A stretch of DNA of 64,000 nt from Aldehydirespirator sp965205155 (GTDB lineage: Bacteria > Actinomycetota > Acidimicrobiia > Acidimicrobiales > Aldehydirespiratoraceae), in the NCBI GenBank assembly GCA_965205155.1, contig OZ242033.1, positions 2,728,001 to 2,792,000 on the forward strand, given 5' to 3'. The translations under genes were made by a program, and so were the position numbers. The notes below the pieces were generated by a model that ran no database searches, was not told the origin of the DNA, and was given only the letters and a program-made list of their open reading frames with translations. This document shows, in pieces, positions 41,226-49,273 of this stretch (within the stretch, counting starts at the first letter, position 1; the number at the start of each line of letters is the position of its first letter).

Positions 41226-44030
41226 TCAGCCGGTGTTGCGCATGCCGGCGGCCACCCCGTTGACCGTGAGCAGCAGCGTGCGCAGCAGCAACTCGCCCTC
41301 GGCGGAGCTTCCGGCCCGCCCGCGGCGGTGCCGGGCCAGGAGGTCGGCCTGCAGCACGTTGATCGGGTCGAGATAAGCGTCGCGCACCGCCAGCGTGCGG
41401 CGAAGGATGGGCAGGTCCTCGAGCAGGCCCCTGCCCGTGAGCGCGGTGACCTCGGCCACGGTCCGGTCGTACTCGGCGCAGACCGCGTCGAAGTGGCAGT
41501 GCAGGGCCGACTCGACCAGCATGGCCACGTAGTGGCGGGCGATGGCCAGGTCGGTCTTGAACAGGGTCATCTCCACGTTGGACACGAACGTGCGGAAGAA
41601 CTGCCAGGACTCGTACATGTCGTCGAGCTCGGACCCCATGCCGGCGGTGCGAGCCGCGGCCAGCCCTGTGCCGACTCCGAACCAGCCCGGCACGATCTGG
41701 CGGGACTGGGTCCAGCCGAATACCCAGGGAATAGCCCGCAGACCGTCGATTCCCTCGTCGGCTCGGCTGCGCCGGGCCGGGCGGGAGCCGATGTTCATCT
41801 CGGCCAGCTCCTCCACCGGAGTGGACGATTGGAAGTACTCGACCAGGCCGGGGGCCTGCAGGAAGGCCCGGTAGGCGTCGTAGGCCGCGCCGGAGGCGAC
41901 CTCCATCACCTGGTCCCACCGCCGGGTCACCTCGGGGTCGTGGCGGGGCGCCCGGTGGGCCATCGACGCCTCGACCACAGCCGCGAAGGCCAGGTCGAGG
42001 TTGCGGTGGGCCAGCCGGGGCAGCCCGTACTTGTCGGCTATCACCTCGCCCTGCTCGGTGATCTTGACCGAGCCGCGCACCGCACCGGGCGGCTGGCCCA
42101 GGATCGACGCGTGGGTGGGGCCTCCGCCCCGCCCGACGGTGCCTCCCCGACCGTGGAACACCGTCATCTGGACCCCGGTGGCGTCCGATACCTCTGCGAT
42201 GGCCCTCAGCGCCTTGTGGATCTCCCACTGGGAGGTCGTGATCCCGCCGTCCTTGTTGGAGTCGGAGTAGCCGACCATCACTTCCTGGACGCCTCCCCGC
42301 AATTCGACGAGGCGCCGGTAGGGCTCCACCGCCAGCAGATCCCGCAGGACCGGCCCGACCGATCGCAGGTCGTCGATGGTCTCGAACAGCGGCACGAACC
42401 CCAGCCGGGCCACTCCCGCGGTCAGGTCGACGAGCCCGGCCTCCCGGGCCAGGACGGCCGGCGCCAGTACGTCGTCGACACCCCGGGTCATGGACACGAT
42501 GTAGCTGCGCACGATCTGGTCGCCCCGCACGTCCATCTGGCGGCGCAGCACCCGGAACAGCTCCAGCACGTCCTCGGCGCCGTCCGGCAGGACCCGCCCG
42601 CGCGGCGCCAGCGGCCGGGGACCGGCCAGCTCGCCAGCGAGCAACTCGGCCCGCTCGCCTCCCGGGAGCGCGCCGTAGTCGATCCCCAACGGCTCGAACA
42701 GGCGGGCCAGGGCCCGGTGGTGACGCTCGGAATGCTCGCGGATGTCGAGAGTGGCGAGGTCGAATCCGATCATGGCCACGATGCGCCGCACCCGGGCCAG
42801 ACGACCGTGGGCCAGCAGATGGCCGTGGTTGGCCTCCAGGGACCGCGCGATCACGGCCAGATCGTGAACCAGCTCGTCGGCCGAGCGGTAGGCCTCGACT
42901 CCGGGCGCCGGCTGGTCCGTCTCGATCAGGCGCCGGTGGACCACCGCCAACCGCTGGCGGTAGGGCTCGCCCGCGCTGAGCGTGTCGAACCGGGCCGTGA
43001 CGTCGGGGAACTGCTCATGGTCGGCCGCAAGTCGCTCGGCCAGCTCGTCAGAGACGCCGCGGACCGCCAGCCCCACGCTCAGCTCCGACGACAGCCCCTC
43101 GATCTCCTCCACCAGGATGCGAAGGGCCCGGTGACGCTGGAACTCGAGCACCTCCACGGTGGTGGCCGGGGTGACGTTGGGGTTGCCGTCCCGGTCGCCG
43201 CCCACCCACGAACCGAAGCGGATGGGCGACCGGTCGGGATCGAGCCCCCCGCCCACAGACTCGAGCACGGAGTCGATGTCGTGGAGTAGTTCGGGCACAC
43301 CCTGCGCGGCGATCTCGGTGAGGAAGTAGAGGATCGACCGGGCCTCGTCCACCGGGTCGGGACGCTGCCGCCGCAGTTCGTCGGTCTGCCAGATGGCGTC
43401 GATCAGTTCGTCGACCCTGCGATCCACCCGGCGGCGGGCCGTATCATCGGCGCCGGCATGGGCCCGCTGCTCGATCAGGCTGGAGATCTCGGCCAGCTTG
43501 TCGAGGATCGACCGGCGCGACGCTTCGGTGGGATGGGCGGTGAACACGGGCCGCAGCTCGGCCGAGTTGACCGTGGTGACTATCTCGTCGTCGGGGTAGC
43601 CCATCTGCCGCAGCCGGCCGACCATCTCACCGAAGCGGTTCGAGCCGGCCGCTCGCTTCTCGGTGAGGTCGTCGATGCGGTGCACCTGCTCGGCGGTGTT
43701 GGCGAGGTGGAAGTAGACGGTGAAGGCCCTGGCCAGCAGGCCGGCCTCGGCCACGTCCACATCGGCCAGCAGCTCGGCCAGGGCCGTGCTGTCCTCGTCA
43801 CTGCGGCGCAGGCCCCGGGCCAGGCCGCGCACCTGCTCCACCCGTTCGAGCAGTCCGGAGCCGTGCTGGCGGACCAGCGTGTCGCCGAGCTGGGCGCCCA
43901 GACGCCGGATGTCGCCGCGCAGGGCGGAGTCGAGCTCTCCGAGCGGTCCGTTGAGCCGTGTTTCCCGCTCATCTTCGCTTCGCTCACGGGCCGCTCGGGC
44001 CCGCAACTCGGCGTCTGGCCCCGTTCCCAT
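41226..44030 (-). CDS. ppc: phosphoenolpyruvate carboxylase
   Basis: A complete 934-residue PEP carboxylase that makes oxaloacetate from PEP and bicarbonate. It carries GSWVGGDRDGNPNVTP, VFTAHPTEASRRS (catalytic His), VGYSDSNKDGGITTSQWE, FHGRGGTVGRGGGPTH and the C-terminal MRNTG. TAGGAG precedes the ATG at 44030, so translation starts there. The first 27 or so residues (RARAARERSEDERE) are encoded by a fragment of the dispersed repeat and are not part of the usual enzyme. It lies 7 bp after the geranylgeranyl-reductase-like gene in one leftward operon. Confidence 0.97.
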   Translation of the reverse strand: MGTGPDAELRARAARERSEDERETRLNGPLGELDSALRGDIRRLGAQLGDTLVRQHGSGLLERVEQVRGLARGLRRSDEDSTALAELLADVDVAEAGLLARAFTVYFHLANTAEQVHRIDDLTEKRAAGSNRFGEMVGRLRQMGYPDDEIVTTVNSAELRPVFTAHPTEASRRSILDKLAEISSLIEQRAHAGADDTARRRVDRRVDELIDAIWQTDELRRQRPDPVDEARSILYFLTEIAAQGVPELLHDIDSVLESVGGGLDPDRSPIRFGSWVGGDRDGNPNVTPATTVEVLEFQRHRALRILVEEIEGLSSELSVGLAVRGVSDELAERLAADHEQFPDVTARFDTLSAGEPYRQRLAVVHRRLIETDQPAPGVEAYRSADELVHDLAVIARSLEANHGHLLAHGRLARVRRIVAMIGFDLATLDIREHSERHHRALARLFEPLGIDYGALPGGERAELLAGELAGPRPLAPRGRVLPDGAEDVLELFRVLRRQMDVRGDQIVRSYIVSMTRGVDDVLAPAVLAREAGLVDLTAGVARLGFVPLFETIDDLRSVGPVLRDLLAVEPYRRLVELRGGVQEVMVGYSDSNKDGGITTSQWEIHKALRAIAEVSDATGVQMTVFHGRGGTVGRGGGPTHASILGQPPGAVRGSVKITEQGEVIADKYGLPRLAHRNLDLAFAAVVEASMAHRAPRHDPEVTRRWDQVMEVASGAAYDAYRAFLQAPGLVEYFQSSTPVEELAEMNIGSRPARRSRADEGIDGLRAIPWVFGWTQSRQIVPGWFGVGTGLAAARTAGMGSELDDMYESWQFFRTFVSNVEMTLFKTDLAIARHYVAMLVESALHCHFDAVCAEYDRTVAEVTALTGRGLLEDLPILRRTLAVRDAYLDPINVLQADLLARHRRGRAGSSAEGELLLRTLLLTVNGVAAGMRNTG
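43958..44003 (-). repeat. dispersed-repeat fragment inside the ppc coding start
   Basis: On the minus strand this segment reads GGCCCGAGCGGCCCGTGAGC, then follows the conserved right-hand part of the repeat with a few changes. It is in frame and encodes RARAARERSEDERE near the N terminus of PEP carboxylase. The other copies lie in intergenic DNA. Confidence 0.8.
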
Positions 44031-44037
44031 GGTGCTC

Positions 44038-45270
44038 CTATGCGGCTGCGCGGGTGCGGCGCAGCAGCGGGTCGGCGAGCTTCAGGCCGCGGTCGACTAC
44101 ATCCAGGACCCGCGGCGCCAGTCCCTCCGTGTCGCCATCGATGAGGTTGCCCATCACCTGGAGGGTGATGTTGGCGACAGCCTGGGTGCCGACGGCCAGG
44201 CGCAGGCCGTTTCGCAGGATCCAGGGATGACCGATGAGGAAGCTGAAGCGCCGGCCGGTGCGCAGGAAGCCGTCGAAGCGCTCGCCGATGATGCGGTCGT
44301 AGGAGCTGGGGGCGGTGGCCGGGTCCTCGAGGAACAGATCGGCCAGGATCATCCCCGACTCCAGGCCGTAGTCGATGCCCTCACCGTTCATCGGGTTGAT
44401 CAGCCCGGCCGCGTCGCCCACCGCGGCCCACCCTCCACCGTGGCGCCGGACGGTGCTCATGGGCAGCCTCCAGGCTCGGGGCCGCTCCAGGTAGTCACCG
44501 AGTTCCCACTCGTCGGCCACGAGATCCCGGTAATCGCTCAACAGTTGGTTGAGGTTGAGACTTCGGAAGCCCTTCATGGTGGACATCGAGCCCGCACCGA
44601 TGTTCACGGTGCCGTCACCGGCCGGGAACATCCACCCGTAGCCCGGGACCCATCCGCCCTCGGCGCCCCTCAGAGTGAGGCAGGCCTCGAGGTGCCGGTC
44701 GGCGTGGCGGGGGCTGGGCGCGTAGGTCCGGATGGCGAGACCGAAGGGCTCGGCATCGGTCCTCCCGGCACCGAGCACGCGGGCCGCGGCGCCCGGCGCG
44801 CCGGTGGCCAGCACGACCAGGTCGGCCCGCCAGCGCCCGCCGTCGCGCGACTCCTCCACACCGGCGACCGTGCCGTCATCCGCGAGGGTGGGCATCACCT
44901 CCGTGTTCCACAGGATCTCGGCGCCGGCCTCCTCGGCCGCTTCGACGAGGTGCTTGTCCAGCGCCCGGCGGGGCCACACCGCCCCGTGGGCCCCGAACCG
45001 ATTGTCGGCGGGCCATAGCAGTTCACGCCTGGAGCTGCCCGCGATCATCCGCAGGCCGTCGATGCGATGCGCGCCGTCGAGGGCGATGCCGAGTTCTTTG
45101 AGGGCGGCCACAGCCCGGGGAGTCAGCCCGTCGCCGCACACCTTGTCCCGACCGGGCGACCCCTTCTCGAAGACCGTCACCCGGGCACCGCCGCGGGCAG
45201 CCCTGATGGCTGCGGCCGCTCCGGCCGGTCCGGCCCCGATTACAGCCATGTCGCGCCGCTCCGGAGTCAT
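44038..45270 (-). CDS. geranylgeranyl-reductase-family flavoprotein (menaquinone reductase-like)
   Basis: A 410-residue FAD protein. The dinucleotide motif GAGPAGAAAA lies near residues 12-21, the family motif KVCGDGLTPRAVAAL near 43, PGYGWMFPAGDGTVNIGAG near 209 and VGDAAGLINPMNGEGI near 290. The family reduces isoprenoid double bonds; mycobacterial MenJ saturates one unit of menaquinone. No terpenoid lipid genes are adjacent. It sits between the zinc ABC ATPase (9-bp gap) and ppc (7-bp gap), so all three are probably co-transcribed. Confidence 0.88.
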   Translation of the reverse strand: MTPERRDMAVIGAGPAGAAAAIRAARGGARVTVFEKGSPGRDKVCGDGLTPRAVAALKELGIALDGAHRIDGLRMIAGSSRRELLWPADNRFGAHGAVWPRRALDKHLVEAAEEAGAEILWNTEVMPTLADDGTVAGVEESRDGGRWRADLVVLATGAPGAAARVLGAGRTDAEPFGLAIRTYAPSPRHADRHLEACLTLRGAEGGWVPGYGWMFPAGDGTVNIGAGSMSTMKGFRSLNLNQLLSDYRDLVADEWELGDYLERPRAWRLPMSTVRRHGGGWAAVGDAAGLINPMNGEGIDYGLESGMILADLFLEDPATAPSSYDRIIGERFDGFLRTGRRFSFLIGHPWILRNGLRLAVGTQAVANITLQVMGNLIDGDTEGLAPRVLDVVDRGLKLADPLLRRTRAAA

Positions 45271-45279
45271 GGCCCCGTT

Positions 45280-46089
45280 CTAGTGGGCGTGGGGTCCGTG
45301 ACCCTGATGGCCGTGATGGCCGTGTTCGTGGCCGTGACCGTGGTGGCCGTGGTCGTCCAGCACGATGATGTCGTGTTTATGGTCGTGGTCGGCGTGGTCC
45401 CCGAGCAGCCGGTCGCCGAACGCCTCACGCAGCCGCTCCTCGGTGAGTATCTCCCCGGGCGGACCCGCGGCCACCAGACGGTTGGCCAGCAGCACCACCG
45501 AGTCGCAGTGACGGGCCTCGTCCAGGTGGTGGGTGGTGATGATCACGACGGCGCCCCGGCTCGAGTAGTCCTCGATCACGTCCAGGATCCGCTCCTGGCT
45601 GGGGATGTCGAGGCCGGTGACCGGTTCGTCCAGCATGATGACGTCGGGCTCGCCCGCCAACACCTGCGCGATCCTCACTCGCTGCTGCTGCCCGCCGCTG
45701 AGGTCGCCGAAGCTCCGCTTGGTGAAGCGGTTGATGTCGAGCTGCTCGCCGGCCTTGCGCATAGCGGCCCGGTCCCCGCCCCTCAGGCGCCCGAGCAGGC
45801 CCCGCTCGCGGTAGCGGCCCATGGCCAGCACCTCGCCCGCGGTTATCGGCATCCAGAAGGCGGGAAGGTGCTGGCACACGTAGGCCAGGTTCTCGGACAT
45901 GCCGCGGATGCTTCCCGACGTCGGTTTCTGCAGCCCGGCCAGGCACTCCAGCATGGTGGTCTTGCCCGATCCGTTGACGCCCATCACCGCGGTGGACGTG
46001 CCCGGCTCGAACGTGTGGGTCACTCCGTCGAGGGCGGTCACATGGTCGAACCTGACGGTGAGATCGGTGACCTCAACGGCTCTGACCAC
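45280..46089 (-). CDS. znuC: zinc/manganese ABC transporter ATPase with His-rich tail
   Basis: A 269-residue ATPase of the metal-uptake type. Walker A is GVNGSGKTT, the signature LSGGQQQR, Walker B VIMLDEPVTG and the H-loop TTHHLDE. The last 45 residues are a His-rich tail (HADHDHKHD, then GHHGHGHEHGHH), typical of zinc handling. GTG 46089 is preferred because TACCGT lies 6 nt upstream, giving a leaderless start; an ATG at 46113 would overlap the divergent dioxygenase start. The substrate-binding protein and permease are 15 kb away (61164-63545) and lack their own ATPase, so this is the likely partner. Confidence 0.85.
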   Translation of the reverse strand: MVRAVEVTDLTVRFDHVTALDGVTHTFEPGTSTAVMGVNGSGKTTMLECLAGLQKPTSGSIRGMSENLAYVCQHLPAFWMPITAGEVLAMGRYRERGLLGRLRGGDRAAMRKAGEQLDINRFTKRSFGDLSGGQQQRVRIAQVLAGEPDVIMLDEPVTGLDIPSQERILDVIEDYSSRGAVVIITTHHLDEARHCDSVVLLANRLVAAGPPGEILTEERLREAFGDRLLGDHADHDHKHDIIVLDDHGHHGHGHEHGHHGHQGHGPHAH

Positions 46090-46095
46090 GGTCCA

Positions 46096-46105
46096 ACGGT
46101 ATATT
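46096..46105. promoter_or_regulatory. overlapping divergent -10 elements (leaderless pair)
   Basis: Rightward TATATT (46100-46105) lies 6 nt before ATG 46112. Leftward TACCGT (46101-46096) lies 6 nt before GTG 46089. The two hexamers share the TA at 46100-46101, and the whole intergenic space is only 22 bp. Both genes would be leaderless and their promoters must use the same base pairs, so only one polymerase can bind at a time. The -35 elements are weak. Confidence 0.6.
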
Positions 46106-46111
46106 CTCACC

Positions 46112-47095
46112 ATGTCGTCTGCTACTACCTCGCAGGCCGTGAACAGCGAGCAGGCCGGAACGTCCGATCCCGCGTCCCGTGTCGTTCCGGGCAGGGTCCG
46201 CATAGACCGCTACGGGCTCGACCTGGGGCCGTGGCTGCACCTCGCCGACGAGAGAACCCGGCTTTCCCGGCCGTCGTTCGCCCACATCAGTGTCACACCC
46301 CAGGGTGCCACGCTCGGCGCCGAGGTCAGCGGCATGGACCTCCGCACCGATCAGTCCGAAGAGGTGATCGCCGAGATCCGCCGAGCGCTGCTCGACTACA
46401 AGGTCCTCGTCTTTCGCGACCAGCCCATCACGCCGGCCCAGCACGTTGCCTTCGCCCGCCGGTTCGGCGAACTCGAGATCCACCCGTTCATCACCGGGAA
46501 CGCGGAGCATCCCGAGTTAGTCCGATTCGAGAAGGGCGTAGACACCGGCGGCTTCGAGAACGGCTGGCACCATGACGTGACGTGGCGGGAGGTGCCGTCG
46601 ATGGGGGCGATCCTGCATGCCATCCAGGTCCCGGCCACCGGCGGCGACACCCTCTTCTGCGACATGGGGGCGGCCTACGACGGGTTGGACGACGCCACCA
46701 AGGAGCGCATCGGTGGCCTGTTCGCGGTGCACGACTTCATGCTCGCCTTCAAGCACCAGGTCCCCGAGGGCAAGAAGGAGGAGTTCCGGGCCCGGTACCC
46801 GCTGGCCCGCCACCCTGTGGTGTGCACCCATCCGGAGACCGGCCGCAAGCTGATCTTCGTGAACTGCTACTTCACCTCTCACATCGACGGCATGGACATC
46901 GACGAGGGCGTCGAGATGATCAGGCACCTTGCCGGCCAGGCCCACGTGATCGAGTACCAGTTCAGGGTCCGCTGGGAACCCGACACCATCGTCTTCTGGG
47001 ACAACCGGGCCGTGCAGCACTACGCAGCCAGCGACTACTACCCCGACATCCGGATCATGGAGCGGGCCAGCGTCGTGGGCACCCGTCCGACCTGA
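46112..47095 (+). CDS. TauD/TfdA-family 2-oxoglutarate dioxygenase
   Basis: A 327-residue Fe(II)/2-oxoglutarate dioxygenase. The HxD motif is in WHHDVTW near residue 152, the distal His in DNRAVQHYA near 303, and the co-substrate Arg in RIMERASV near 317. Family members hydroxylate taurine, alkyl sulfates, carnitine precursors or phenoxyacids; the substrate cannot be assigned. It has no sulfonate transporter beside it. The upstream TATATT suggests a leaderless mRNA. Confidence 0.9.
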   Translation: MSSATTSQAVNSEQAGTSDPASRVVPGRVRIDRYGLDLGPWLHLADERTRLSRPSFAHISVTPQGATLGAEVSGMDLRTDQSEEVIAEIRRALLDYKVLVFRDQPITPAQHVAFARRFGELEIHPFITGNAEHPELVRFEKGVDTGGFENGWHHDVTWREVPSMGAILHAIQVPATGGDTLFCDMGAAYDGLDDATKERIGGLFAVHDFMLAFKHQVPEGKKEEFRARYPLARHPVVCTHPETGRKLIFVNCYFTSHIDGMDIDEGVEMIRHLAGQAHVIEYQFRVRWEPDTIVFWDNRAVQHYAASDYYPDIRIMERASVVGTRPT

Positions 47096-47159
47096 AATCA
47101 CACCAACCCGGCCCGGGATCGCGCCCGCGCCCCGCTTGAGCTGATCTACTGTGGCGCCG

Positions 47160-47834
47160 ATGGCTCCGAAGACCGACTGGAACCCGTTGCTGCGGGGCGA
47201 GTTCGACAAGCCCTACTGGCGCGAGTTGCAGGACTTCGTGCGGACCGAGCGGCACCGCCATCAGGTGTTCCCGCCCCACGACGAGGTGTTCGCGGCCCTG
47301 CACCTCACCACGCACGCCTCGGTGAAGGTGCTGATCCTGGGCCAGGACCCCTTTCACGGACCCCGGCAGGCCCACGGGCTCTGCTTCTCGGTGCGCCCCG
47401 GAGTAGCCAAGCCGCCGTCACTGGTGAACATCCTCACCGAGCTGCACGACGACATCGGCGCTCCCATGCCGAGCCACGGCTCGCTGGAACACTGGGCCCG
47501 CCAAGGCGTGCTGCTTCTGAACGCCACTCTCACCGTGAGGGCGCGGCAGGCAGCGAGCCACCAGCGGCGGGGCTGGGAGACGTTCACCGACGAGGTGATC
47601 CGGGTCGTCAACGACAAGAGTGAGCGGGTCGTGTTCATCCTTTGGGGCGGCTCGGCCCGCCGCAAGAAGGCGCTGGTGGACACCAGACGCCACACGGTGA
47701 TCGAGTCGGCCCATCCCTCGCCCCTGTCCGCTTCGGGCGGCTTCTTCGGCAGCCGGCCCTTCAGCCGGGCCAACGAGGCCCTGGTCGCCGCGGGACGCGA
47801 GCCCGTGGACTGGGCGATCCCCGAGCTGTCATAA
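47160..47834 (+). CDS. ung: uracil-DNA glycosylase, family 1
   Basis: A 224-residue family-1 UDG that removes uracil from DNA. The water-activating motif GQDPFHGPRQAHGLCFS lies near residues 61-77 and the intercalating loop HPSPLSA near 183. The usual motif is GQDPYH; here Phe replaces the Tyr that excludes thymine. TACTGT 7 nt before ATG 47160 suggests a leaderless start, so this is chosen over GTG 47151. An Ogt repair gene follows downstream. Confidence 0.95.
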   Translation: MAPKTDWNPLLRGEFDKPYWRELQDFVRTERHRHQVFPPHDEVFAALHLTTHASVKVLILGQDPFHGPRQAHGLCFSVRPGVAKPPSLVNILTELHDDIGAPMPSHGSLEHWARQGVLLLNATLTVRARQAASHQRRGWETFTDEVIRVVNDKSERVVFILWGGSARRKKALVDTRRHTVIESAHPSPLSASGGFFGSRPFSRANEALVAAGREPVDWAIPELS

Positions 47835-47874
47835 AGCGAGCGCGGATTGATGCGAGGCCCGTCCCGTTACAGCG

Positions 47875-47970
47875 GTGTCATTCCCGCTCTTGTTCGCTGC
47901 GCTCACGGGCCGCTCGGGCCACGGCCTCGCCCGCATTGGCCGATTCGCGCGGCTATCCGCTCGGCCTCTT
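47875..47970 (-). repeat. dispersed ~97-bp repeat, copy 2
   Basis: This copy is inverted relative to copy 1 (28918-29014), with the same ends and nearly the same length. It fills most of the 158-bp gap between ung and ogt. Read on the minus strand it gives AAGAGGCCGAGCGG, a variable middle, then the conserved 55 bp ending GGGAATGACACC. Two exact long matches in one 64-kb window imply many genomic copies. Confidence 0.85.
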
Positions 47971-47992
47971 GACCGGCAGCTACGGTACGGCC

Positions 47993-48538
47993 ATGGACGC
48001 GCCAGAGTCAGTCCCCGAGAACGCAGGTCATACTCACCTGTGGTTCATGGCCGACAGTCCCGCGGGCCCGGTGTTCGTGGCCCACTCGAACGGGTGGGTG
48101 TCCGGCCTACAGATCACGCCCGAGGGTCGGGAACCCGATCCGGGACGCTTCGTCGACTACATGCGCGACGAGGTGGGCACCGACGTCGAGCCGGACCCCG
48201 ATCCCGACCCCAAGCTTGTGGCCCGGGTGAGCGAGGCCCTGGCCACCGGGCGCACCGACGTGCCCGTCGATCTCTCGTCGCGCTCGCCGTTCCATCAGGA
48301 GGTCCTGAGGGCCACCGCCCGCATCCCCTGCGGCGAGGTCCGGACCTACGGGGAACTGGCCGAGATAGTGGGCCGGCCCAGGGCAGCCCGGGCGGTCGGC
48401 ACGGCAATGGCCCGCAACCCGGTGCCGCTGCTGGTTCCCTGCCACCGGGTGGTGCCCAGCAGCGGGGGAGTGGGCAACTACGGCTACAGCCCCGAGACAA
48501 AGGCCAAGCTGCTCGCGGGCGAGGGGGTCGTCCTCTAG
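47993..48538 (+). CDS. ogt: methylated-DNA--protein-cysteine methyltransferase
   Basis: A 181-residue O6-alkylguanine-DNA alkyltransferase. The acceptor Cys is in LVPCHRVV near residues 144-151, preceded by the helix-turn-helix RTYGELAEIVGRPRAARAVG and followed by GNYGY. It repairs O6-alkylguanine in a single-use reaction. TACGGT lies 6 nt before the ATG, consistent with a leaderless transcript. It is close to ung but separated by the repeat. Confidence 0.93.
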   Translation: MDAPESVPENAGHTHLWFMADSPAGPVFVAHSNGWVSGLQITPEGREPDPGRFVDYMRDEVGTDVEPDPDPDPKLVARVSEALATGRTDVPVDLSSRSPFHQEVLRATARIPCGEVRTYGELAEIVGRPRAARAVGTAMARNPVPLLVPCHRVVPSSGGVGNYGYSPETKAKLLAGEGVVL

Positions 48539-48541
48539 GCT

Positions 48542-49168
48542 CTAGCCCGCGCCGGCCGCGGCCATGGCCGGCGCCAGCATCGTCATCAGTGCGTCGGCCA
48601 ACTCGTCGTCGCCGGCGCTGGCGACGATCCGGTCGGCGCGATGGCGGTTGGGCTGCACGAAGGCGTCGTGCATGGGGGCGACGGTGGCCGCGAACTGCCG
48701 GCGGACGTGGTCCTCGGGGCGGCCCCGCTCGGACATGTCTCGCTGGATGCGGCGGCGCAGGCGCACGTCCTCGGGCACATCCAGAAAGATCGAGTAGTCC
48801 AGCCGGGAGGCGACCTCCTCGGAGGCCAGCAGCAGGATGCCCTCCACCAGCAGCAGGGGCGCCGCGGCCACATGCTCGAGGCGGCCGGTCATGGTGTGGG
48901 TGGAGAAGTCGTAGACGGGCACGTCCACATCAGCGCCCTGCTTCAACGCGTCGAGATGCTGCAGGAACAGGTCACGGTCCAGGGAGTCGGGGTGGTCGAA
49001 GTTCCCTCGGCGCCGCTCGTCGAACGGCAGATGCGAAAGGTCGCGGTAGTAGGCGTCGAAGGCCAGAACGCTCACGTCCCGTTCGTCGAGGCGCTCCATT
49101 AGGCGCCTGGTGAGCGTGGTCTTTCCCGCGCCCGAGCCGCCGCAGATCCCGAAGACGAAGACGTCCAC
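48542..49168 (-). CDS. udk: uridine kinase
   Basis: A 208-residue P-loop kinase. Walker A GGSGAGKTTL lies near residues 9-18, FDAYYRDLSHLPFDERRRGNF near 38-58 is the nucleoside-binding region typical of uridine/cytidine kinases, and LLVEGILLLAS is near 108. It phosphorylates uridine or cytidine for pyrimidine salvage. GTG 49168 is chosen; the longer frame upstream lacks family resemblance. It is convergent with ogt, with 3 bp between the ends. Confidence 0.9.
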   Translation of the reverse strand: MDVFVFGICGGSGAGKTTLTRRLMERLDERDVSVLAFDAYYRDLSHLPFDERRRGNFDHPDSLDRDLFLQHLDALKQGADVDVPVYDFSTHTMTGRLEHVAAAPLLLVEGILLLASEEVASRLDYSIFLDVPEDVRLRRRIQRDMSERGRPEDHVRRQFAATVAPMHDAFVQPNRHRADRIVASAGDDELADALMTMLAPAMAAAGAG

Positions 49169-49187
49169 GGGCCGACACCATACCCCC

Positions 49188-49273
49188 GCCGCACCGGTGG
49201 CATCATGGCCGCCACAGCTATGCGCCAACGGCACCGCTGGTCCCGAACGGCCGCACCGGTGGCATCATGGCCG
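49188..49273 (+). repeat. 24-bp direct repeat at the aminotransferase start
   Basis: GCCGCACCGGTGGCATCATG plus GCCG occurs at 49188-49211 and again at 49250-49273, 62 bp apart. The second copy contains the ATG start of the aminotransferase; the first contains an equivalent ATG that soon leaves the frame. It looks like a small tandem duplication of the translation-start region whose remainder has diverged. Confidence 0.75.

Noticed and set aside
39370..43289. Very long open frames (952 and 1291 codons) overlapping the monooxygenase and ppc genes on other frames
   Set aside because: They are Arg/Pro/Gly-rich shadows of high-GC coding DNA; the monooxygenase and PEP carboxylase frames carry full family motifs.
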